Below, in pieces: positions 33,356 through 38,606 of a stretch of DNA of 38,606 nt. The stretch comes from Planctomycetota bacterium. GTDB lineage: Bacteria > Planctomycetota > Planctomycetia > Pirellulales > Pirellulaceae. The notes beneath the pieces are model-generated. The model had not been told where the DNA came from and made no database searches. It saw nothing but the letters and a program-made list of their open reading frames with translations. The position numbers and the translations under genes are program-made. Within the stretch, counting starts at the first letter, position 1; each line of letters starts with the position of its first letter. The stretch is taken from positions 1 through 38,606 of the forward strand of contig JAJRWU010000079.1 in assembly GCA_024276655.1 (NCBI GenBank). The letters run 5' to 3'.

Positions 33356-34825
33356 ATGCCGCGTATCGCCTCACCCCGTCGCACATCACACAGCATATTG
33401 CCCGGCAGCCGCCGCGAATTCTTGGCTCGCGCCGGCTGTGGCTTCGGCGCGCTCGCACTGCAAGCACTGTTGCACGAAGACGGCCTCTTGCCGCAACAGA
33501 AACTGGCGGCGGCGGAAATCGTTCGTCGAGATCCTCTGGCGCCGCGACCCAGCCACTTTCCGGCCACGGCCAAGAGCGTGATCTTCCTCTTCATGGACGG
33601 CGGGCCCAGCCACCTTGATACGTTCGACCCCAAGCCGATGGTCAACCGCTTGGCCGGTCAGCCGCTGCCAGCTTCCATCGAACGCGTGATGACGCCGATG
33701 GGCGTTTCGGAAAACGCCATTCTCGCCTCACAGCGCAAATGGAAACGGTACGGCGAGAGCGGCATTCCCGTTTCCGATTGGTACCCCCACGTGGGCGAAT
33801 GCATAGACGACATTTGCGTGATTCGCTCTTGCTGGGTGAACGGTTTGAATCATGTGGGCGGCGTTTCTCAAATGAACACCGGCAGCATTCTCGCCGGGCG
33901 GCCCAGCATGGGCGCTTGGGTCACATACGGCCTGGGCAGCGAAAACCGCGACCTGCCCGGTTTTGTGGTGCTGCTCGATTCCGAAAAAGAGCCGCCGGGC
34001 GGTTCGCGTGTGTGGGGCACGGGCTTCATGCCGGCCACGCATCAAGGCACGCGTTTTCGCAACGGCCGAAACCCGGTTCTGCATTTGCGGCCGCCGGAGA
34101 GCGTCAGCGATGCTCGGCATCGGGCGAAGCTGGCGTTCATCAATCAGATCAACCGGCGGCATTTGGAAACCCGCGCCGGAGACGATGAACTCGAAGCCCG
34201 AATTGCGGCCTACGAACTGGCGTATCGCATGCAAATGCACGCGCCCGAAGCCGTGGATTTGGCGAGGGAATCGAAACAGACCAAACAACTCTATGGACTG
34301 AACGACAAAAAAACCGCCGCCTTCGGCAAGAACTGCCTGCTCGCCCGCCGCTTGGTCGAACGCGGCGTGCGGTTTGTGCAACTCTATTCGGGCGCCGGCA
34401 GCAAATGGGATGCACACAGCAAGATTGAAGCCAACCATTCCCTGCATTGCGGCGAAACCGATGTTCCCATTGCCGGCCTGCTGCAAGACCTCAAACAACG
34501 CGGCCTGCTCGATGAAACCTTGGTGATCTGGGGCGGCGAATTCGGCCGCACGCCGATGTCGGAAAAAGGCGACGGCCGCGACCACAACCCCTATGGCTTT
34601 TCCATGTGGATGGCCGGCGGCGGCGTGCAAGGCGGGCGCGTTATCGGCGCCACCGACGATTTCGGCCTCCACGCCACCGAAGAACACGCCCATGTGCATG
34701 ACATCCACGCCACGATTTTGCATCTGCTCGGCTTGGATCATACGGAGCTTATTTTCGACCACCAAGGCCGCCCCGAACGGGCCACGGTCAATGAAGGCAT
34801 CCCGATGGAAGACGTGTTTTCCTGA
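33356..34825 (+). CDS. DUF1501 protein with Tat signal
   Basis: This 489-aa protein has a twin-arginine signal (SRREFLARAGCGFGALALQAL, preceded by a basic stretch). The body is DUF1501, which has an alkaline-phosphatase/sulfatase-like fold: SVIFLFMDGGPSHLDTFDPKP, GECIDDICVIRSCW, ERGVRFVQLYSGAG, LVIWGGEFGRTPM, RDHNPYGFSMWMAGGGVQGG and HATILHLLGLDHTELIF. These resemble metal-ligand positions of that superfamily. It starts 7 bases after the DUF1549/DUF1553 gene, and the pair is almost certainly co-transcribed and acts together outside the cytoplasm. Confidence 0.93.
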   Translation: MPRIASPRRTSHSILPGSRREFLARAGCGFGALALQALLHEDGLLPQQKLAAAEIVRRDPLAPRPSHFPATAKSVIFLFMDGGPSHLDTFDPKPMVNRLAGQPLPASIERVMTPMGVSENAILASQRKWKRYGESGIPVSDWYPHVGECIDDICVIRSCWVNGLNHVGGVSQMNTGSILAGRPSMGAWVTYGLGSENRDLPGFVVLLDSEKEPPGGSRVWGTGFMPATHQGTRFRNGRNPVLHLRPPESVSDARHRAKLAFINQINRRHLETRAGDDELEARIAAYELAYRMQMHAPEAVDLARESKQTKQLYGLNDKKTAAFGKNCLLARRLVERGVRFVQLYSGAGSKWDAHSKIEANHSLHCGETDVPIAGLLQDLKQRGLLDETLVIWGGEFGRTPMSEKGDGRDHNPYGFSMWMAGGGVQGGRVIGATDDFGLHATEEHAHVHDIHATILHLLGLDHTELIFDHQGRPERATVNEGIPMEDVFS

Positions 34826-35115
34826 ATGGCGCACGCCTGTTTCACGGCAATTCCAAGGTTTTCCGCCGCTGCGCGCCGCCGTGATCATGATGGAATGAGG
34901 GTTTTCGCGCGTGATTGCGCTGTCTTTCCGGAAATATCGTTGCGGTCGTTTGTTGGCAAAATGACTGGCGGATAGAGCCGGCCGACTGGCCCTGATTCAT
35001 TCGCCCTCCCGCTCTGGCATGCCGATCTGTTTCTTGTGCAAGTTGTGCGATTCCGCGCACGCCGCCCCTTGCGATAGACCGTAAGCCGAGCGTGGAACAA
35101 CGACTCCCCGATTCA

Positions 35116-35146
35116 GAAGCCCCGCTTTTTCAAAAAGCCGGGCTTC
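35116..35146. terminator. Hairpin between DUF1501 and FHA genes
   Basis: GAAGCCCCGCTTTTT pairs with AAAAAGCCGGGCTTC around a one-base centre. The core AGCCCGGC/GCCGGGCT type stem is shared with the terminators at 3269 and 5057. It is flanked by a further inverted pair AGCGTGGA (35089-35096) and TCCACGCT. The interval 34826-35224 otherwise shows no gene. Confidence 0.5.
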
Positions 35147-35224
35147 CCAGACGCCGATTTGAGTTTTCGTGCTCCACGCTTTCCAGTCCAGACACCACCG
35201 ACGCCCCACCCTGAAAGCCCCCTC

Positions 35225-35704
35225 ATGCCACATAAGCCGTTTACTGTTTCGCCCCTTCGCGAAGATCGTTTTGGGCGTCGCCTGCCGGCAGTTCAAGTGG
35301 AAATCGTACGCGGACGCGTTCGCCGGCCGTTGCGAATTGTAAAGCCCCCGCTGTTTCTGTTGGGGGCAGCCGGCGATTGTGATCTGGTGTTGGGCGATCC
35401 TCGTTTTCCGCAGGTGCATTCGTATCTGTTGGTGAATTCCGACGGCGTTTCATTTCGACATCTTGGGTCTGCTCCCGAAGTGGTCGTGGGCAATCGCCGT
35501 GTTGAGTCGGCCCAATTGCTCGATGGCGACACCATCATAACCGGCCCGTTCGAATTCAAAATTCGCATCTGCGATGTTTTGTCGAACCATCGCCGCGGGC
35601 GCGATTCCGCCGCCGGCCCGTTCGAGGATTTCGCCGCCGGAAAACGCGGCATCGAGAACTTCTTCCCGCTCGACGATTCCGCCACGTGGCCGAACGAGCG
35701 GTAG
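35225..35704 (+). CDS. Small FHA-domain-like protein
   Basis: This 159-aa cytoplasmic protein has an FHA-like pattern (about 35-115): FLLGAAGDCDLVLGDPRFPQ, VHSYLLVNSDGVSFRHLGS, VVVGNRRVESAQLLDGDTI and ITGPFEFKIRI. FHA domains bind phosphothreonine peptides. The usual SxxH motif is represented here by QVHSYL, so phosphopeptide binding is uncertain. No other domain is present; the C-terminus is disordered and acidic. The ATG at 35225 was chosen because the domain begins soon after. A longer in-frame start at 35159 would run across the hairpin region and is less likely. Confidence 0.75.
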   Translation: MPHKPFTVSPLREDRFGRRLPAVQVEIVRGRVRRPLRIVKPPLFLLGAAGDCDLVLGDPRFPQVHSYLLVNSDGVSFRHLGSAPEVVVGNRRVESAQLLDGDTIITGPFEFKIRICDVLSNHRRGRDSAAGPFEDFAAGKRGIENFFPLDDSATWPNER

Positions 35705-35808
35705 AGGTGAAGCTCTCCAAACGAAGGGTGTAGGAACGCACTTAGCCGCCCGCCGTTGGAGTTCACGCTTGTTTTCAAGACTAAATATCGAGCGGAAAAG
35801 TTAGTGTC

Positions 35809-35873
35809 GTAGCCATGCTCGCCAGAGCGTGGGATGGTTCACCGCTCACCCATCGTCTGGCGACGATGGCTAC
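35809..35873. repeat. 65-bp palindromic repeat
   Basis: GTAGCCATgcTCGCCAGA at the left and TCTGGCGAcgATGGCTAC at the right form long inverted arms enclosing a further GTGGG/CACCC-type pairing. The hairpin is REP/REPIN-like and differs from the 226 and 17540 family. Confidence 0.75.
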
Positions 35874-35933
35874 ACAAATGCGACAGAAATTTCCGGATCG
35901 ATGCTAAACAGTCAAAAGTGGCGCTGTACAACT

Positions 35934-36013
35934 AAGGCGGAGGCGGAAAAGAATTTACCAATAGATTAGGATCACCTTCTTCTTACGGTATGTTTTCATC
36001 TGCCGCTCGACTA
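35934..36013. repeat. MITE-like inverted ends, copy 2
   Basis: aaggcggaggcggaaaagaa (35934 on) and the inverted end (35985-36013, ...tttcatctgccgctcgacta) match the ends of the element at 26275-26426. A partial third copy, cgagcggaaaagtta, stands at 35789-35803. The interval 35705-36124 has no gene. Confidence 0.55.
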
Positions 36014-36124
36014 ATAGCGCCCAGGCCCGTTTTTTGCATTGCGCCTCGTCTCGATATATAAATAGAGTCTGCGCCATTCAGCAGCGTCGGCGCTTTGCAG
36101 CCGCCTTTTTCGGGAGAATTTTCC

Positions 36125-37117
36125 ATGCCTTTGAACCGCCGCCAACTTTTGCAACGAGCCTCGGTCGCAACGTTCGCGACCAGCCTCTGGAGCGTCGAGC
36201 CAGAGGTTGCTCAAGCGGCGGACGATCAAGACAGCCGCATGATCATCGACACCCACCAACACCTCTGGGACCTCAACCGCTTCCGTTTGCCGTGGCTCAA
36301 GGGCGCCCCCGAAGTGCTGCGTTCCAGCTACCAGACCAAGGAGTATCTGCAAGCCACGCAGGGCTACCGCGTGAAGGCCGTCTACATGGAAGTGGATGTT
36401 GATCCCCAGCAGCATTTGGAGGAGGTTAAGCATGTCGACCAACTGGCGCGCAGCGCCGACCACCCCACCGTCGCCGCCGTGGTGGGCGGCCGTCCCGCGT
36501 CGGCCGATTTCGCAAGTTATGTTCAGAAGCTAAAAAAGCGGCCGGCCATCAAGGGCGTCCGGCAGGTATTGCATTCGGAAAACGCCAAACGCGGCTTCTG
36601 CCTTACGCCGGAGTTTGTGCGCGGGGTGCGCGAATTGGGTGAAAACGGCTTGAGTTTCGATCTCTGCATGCGGCCCACCGAACTGCAAGACGCCTTGCGG
36701 TTGGTCGAGCAGTGCGGCGATATGCAGTTCATTCTCGACCATTGCGGGAACGCCGACATCAACGCCTTCGGACGTCTTGCCAACCACGACAACAAAGCCA
36801 TCCACAAAGCCGACCCTTGGCGGCGCGACATGGAAGCCTTGGCGAAACGCGAAAATGTTGTTTGCAAAATATCCGGAATCGTGGCCCGCGCGCGCAAGGG
36901 CTGGCAAGCCGATGACCTGGCGCCGGTTGTGAATCATTGCCTCGACGTGTTCGGCCCGCGGCGTGTGGTGTTTGGCGGCGACTGGCCCGTTTGCTTGCTC
37001 GGCTCGCCGCTCAAAAGCTGGATTCAAGCGTTGGAGCAAATCGTTTCCAACCGTCCTGCTCGCGAACAACAGATGCTGTGGCGTGAAAATGCACAACGCA
37101 TTTACACTTTGTTGTGA
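36125..37117 (+). CDS. Tat-exported amidohydrolase (Amidohydro_2 family)
   Basis: This 330-aa protein has a twin-arginine-like signal (MPLNRRQLLQRASVATFATSL) and a TIM-barrel amidohydrolase domain. Visible motifs are IIDTHQHLWDLNRFRLPWL near residue 43, KAVYMEVDVDPQQ, GVRQVLHSE, FILDHCGNAD and RVVFGGDWPVCLL. The pattern fits the lactonase-like members of the superfamily, which open sugar lactones; the substrate is not determined. GGGAGA eight bases upstream supports the start. The DUF1080 gene follows 61 bases on, then a sulfatase, suggesting a role in breaking down sulfated or uronic polysaccharides. Confidence 0.88.
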   Translation: MPLNRRQLLQRASVATFATSLWSVEPEVAQAADDQDSRMIIDTHQHLWDLNRFRLPWLKGAPEVLRSSYQTKEYLQATQGYRVKAVYMEVDVDPQQHLEEVKHVDQLARSADHPTVAAVVGGRPASADFASYVQKLKKRPAIKGVRQVLHSENAKRGFCLTPEFVRGVRELGENGLSFDLCMRPTELQDALRLVEQCGDMQFILDHCGNADINAFGRLANHDNKAIHKADPWRRDMEALAKRENVVCKISGIVARARKGWQADDLAPVVNHCLDVFGPRRVVFGGDWPVCLLGSPLKSWIQALEQIVSNRPAREQQMLWRENAQRIYTLL

Positions 37118-37178
37118 ACGCTGCTTTCCCGCCGCGCGCCTCAAAACACACGTTGATCAGAAAGCCAGGAGCCGATTC

Positions 37179-38045
37179 GTGAAGAGGAAATTACCGCCGG
37201 ACCTATCGCCCATCCTCTCGCGCCGCCAGTTTCACTTGGCTTCACTGGCGCTGGCGCCTTGTGCCTTGGCGCCAGCGAACCGGCAACTCCACGCCGCCCA
37301 GACAGACGCCGCGAACCATGGTTTTCACTCGATCTTCAACGGCCGCACTATCGAGGGTTGGCACACCAACCGCCAAAAAATAGGACACGGCTCCGGCGGA
37401 CGTTGGCGGGTTAATCAGGGCGTACTCACCGGCGAGCAAGATCCGCCCGGCTCCGGCAACGGCGGCCTGCTGCTGAGCGATAAAAAATACGCCGACTTCG
37501 AACTCTCGATCGAAATGAATCCCGACTGGGGTCCTTGCAGCGGCGTTTTCTTTCGCTGCACCGAACAAGGCGCCGGCTTTCAAATGTATGTCGACTACCA
37601 CGACAACGGCAACGTGGGCCATTTACGCGGCGAAATGCCGGGCGCCTTTGCGCTCATGCCGTTCAAAATTGACGGCCTGCTCGACGATCAAAAACGTCTC
37701 ACCGGCCTGACCACCAAACCCGACCCCCGCGTTTTGAAATGGCCCGCCGGCGTCTACGAACATGCTTGCACGCCGCAAGCCTGGCTCAAAGCCTGGCGCG
37801 TGAACGACTGGAACACCGCCCGCATTCGCTGCGTGGGAAAATATCCGCAGATCAGCACCTGGATCAACGGCCTCAATGTTTGCCGTTTCAACGGCGAAAC
37901 CTGCACCTTGCCGGGCTACGACAAACAGCGTGTGTTCGGCATGCTGGGCCGCTCTGGCTCGATTGGCCTGCAAGTTCACGGCGGCAAGGGCTGGCCCAAG
38001 GGCGGCAAATGCCGTTGGCGCCATATCAAGATCAAGGAACTCTAA
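37179..38045 (+). CDS. DUF1080 (3-keto-disaccharide hydrolase family) protein with Tat signal
   Basis: This 288-aa protein has a twin-arginine signal (LSRRQFHLASLALAPCALA) and a DUF1080 jelly-roll domain. Motifs are HSIFNGRTIEGWH near its start, GGRWRVNQGVLTGEQ, GGLLLSDKKYADFELSIEM, NSGVFFR-like CSGVFFRCTEQ, NDWNTARIRCVGK, ISTWINGLNVC and RSGSIGLQVHGG. Some family members hydrolyse 3-keto-glycosides, but most planctomycete copies are untested. AGGAG seven bases before GTG 37179 decides the start; the longer frame from 36963 overlaps the previous gene and lacks a signal peptide. Confidence 0.9.
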   Translation: MKRKLPPDLSPILSRRQFHLASLALAPCALAPANRQLHAAQTDAANHGFHSIFNGRTIEGWHTNRQKIGHGSGGRWRVNQGVLTGEQDPPGSGNGGLLLSDKKYADFELSIEMNPDWGPCSGVFFRCTEQGAGFQMYVDYHDNGNVGHLRGEMPGAFALMPFKIDGLLDDQKRLTGLTTKPDPRVLKWPAGVYEHACTPQAWLKAWRVNDWNTARIRCVGKYPQISTWINGLNVCRFNGETCTLPGYDKQRVFGMLGRSGSIGLQVHGGKGWPKGGKCRWRHIKIKEL

Positions 38046-38180
38046 CGTAACGACTGCGCTCCGCCGCGATCTCATCAGCAGGCGTTGTCCCAGTGAATTG
38101 GACAGCGCCGGTTGAAGATGACACGATTTTTCGTTGGTCGTGCGTGTTTTTCGAGAACGCTCATGTATCAGGATTCGCGA

Positions 38181-38489
38181 ATGCCGTTCGGAAAAAGTGA
38201 TCTGCAACGGGCCTTACGGCAGTTGTTTGTTGCCGTTTTTATTTTCGCGCCCGCGGCGCGCTTGGCCGCTGGGGATCGGCCCAACGTTCTGCTCTTCACC
38301 GCCGACGACCTGCACGCGGAGTCGTTGGGCGTTTATGGCGGGCGGCCAACCGATCTGACTCCCAATCTTGATGCGTTCGCCGCTCAAGGCATGCGGTTCG
38401 AGCGGGCGCATGTCAATGCTCCGATCTGCGCCCCCTGCCGAGCGATTCTAGCCACCGGACTCTATAGCTTGTCATTACCCAAGTTTTAG
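38181..38489 (+). pseudogene. Sulfatase, truncated after its active-site motif
   Basis: The reading frame begins with a signal peptide (QLFVAVFIFAPAARLAAG) and the sulfatase opening RPNVLLFTADDLHAESLGVYGG. LTPNLDAFAAQGMRFERAHV and the formylglycine motif CAPCR (C-x-P-x-R) follow. After ILATGLY, where family members continue for hundreds of residues, it runs into LSLPKF and a stop. No other frame downstream continues sulfatase homology, so the gene looks interrupted near 38465-38470, probably by inserted DNA, and not by a single-base shift. AGGA before ATG 38181 supports this start; 38118 and 38163 are alternatives. Confidence 0.7.
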
Positions 38490-38606
38490 GCGATGGCTTT
38501 GGAGTTGTCTATTGAGCGAAGTGGTTGTGGTGGTTGAGTTTGGCTCGTTGCTAGCAACAGTCTGCGGGTTGACCGTTGTGGCGTGAGAGTAAGAATCCCC
38601 TGTCGA
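38470..38606. other. Non-sulfatase DNA to the right edge, possible insertion end
   Basis: From about 38470 the sequence changes to G/T-rich DNA (ttgtcattacccaagtttta, and on) without a coding frame of note. It would fit the terminal non-coding part of an insertion sequence whose transposase lies beyond the window. No known terminal repeat was recognised. Confidence 0.35.

Noticed and set aside
32308-34888. Minus-strand frames of 445 and 386 codons opposite the DUF1549/1553 and DUF1501 genes
   Set aside because: Both oppose clearly conserved domains and show no family motif of their own.

Overview
The window reads as chromosomal DNA of a planctomycete, most likely Pirellulales-like. The evidence is a DUF1549/DUF1553 gene followed 7 bases later by a DUF1501 gene with a twin-arginine signal, a DUF1080 protein, a Tat-type amidohydrolase, a sulfatase start, secreted Cys-rich or Gly/His-rich proteins, and many short palindromic intergenic repeats. 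Gram-negative lipid A genes (lpxD, lpxI) are present. No rRNA, tRNA, CRISPR array or complete insertion sequence was seen.

Layout. 1-2.5 kb: the start codon of a gene leaving the left edge on the minus strand, a REPIN-like palindrome, then lpxD and lpxI. 2.6-5.5 kb: a bacterioferritin-like gene behind a palindrome-bearing promoter region, then two minus-strand secreted Gly/Tyr/His repeat proteins, one with a 15-bp coding minisatellite. 5.8-16.1 kb: a plus-strand metal (probably Cu/Ag) export and sequestration locus. It holds two related Cys-rich secreted proteins, a 493-aa protein with three copies of a four-Cys domain, a 45-aa lipoprotein ending in CSSC, a methyltransferase, a CusB-like adaptor that carries a fourth copy, a CusA-like pump that keeps the three substrate methionines, and a 158-aa secreted protein with copies five and six. 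16.2-24.9 kb: housekeeping and conserved hypothetical genes (PIN-TRAM protein, TerC, a secreted HEAT-repeat protein, AcpS, a coiled-coil basic protein, RecG). 24.9-26.4 kb: a repeat-rich island around two small unknown genes. 26.4-30.8 kb, minus strand: a metallo-beta-lactamase-fold hydrolase and a large AsmA-like envelope protein split in two at an A6 run. 31-38.6 kb, plus strand: the DUF1549/1553-DUF1501 pair, a small FHA protein, an amidohydrolase, a DUF1080 protein and a sulfatase broken after its active-site motif.

The most notable system is the metal locus. One compact domain (CP, then a GxPxK segment, then F-V/I-CC-x-x-C, with 26 residues between the first Cys and the CC pair in five of six copies) is used as a stand-alone tandem, as a triple repeat and as the C-terminal tail of the efflux adaptor. 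This suggests a set of periplasmic metal-handling proteins that pass metal to, or buffer it for, the RND pump. The domain resembles YHS/TRASH metal-binding folds; metal binding itself is inferred.
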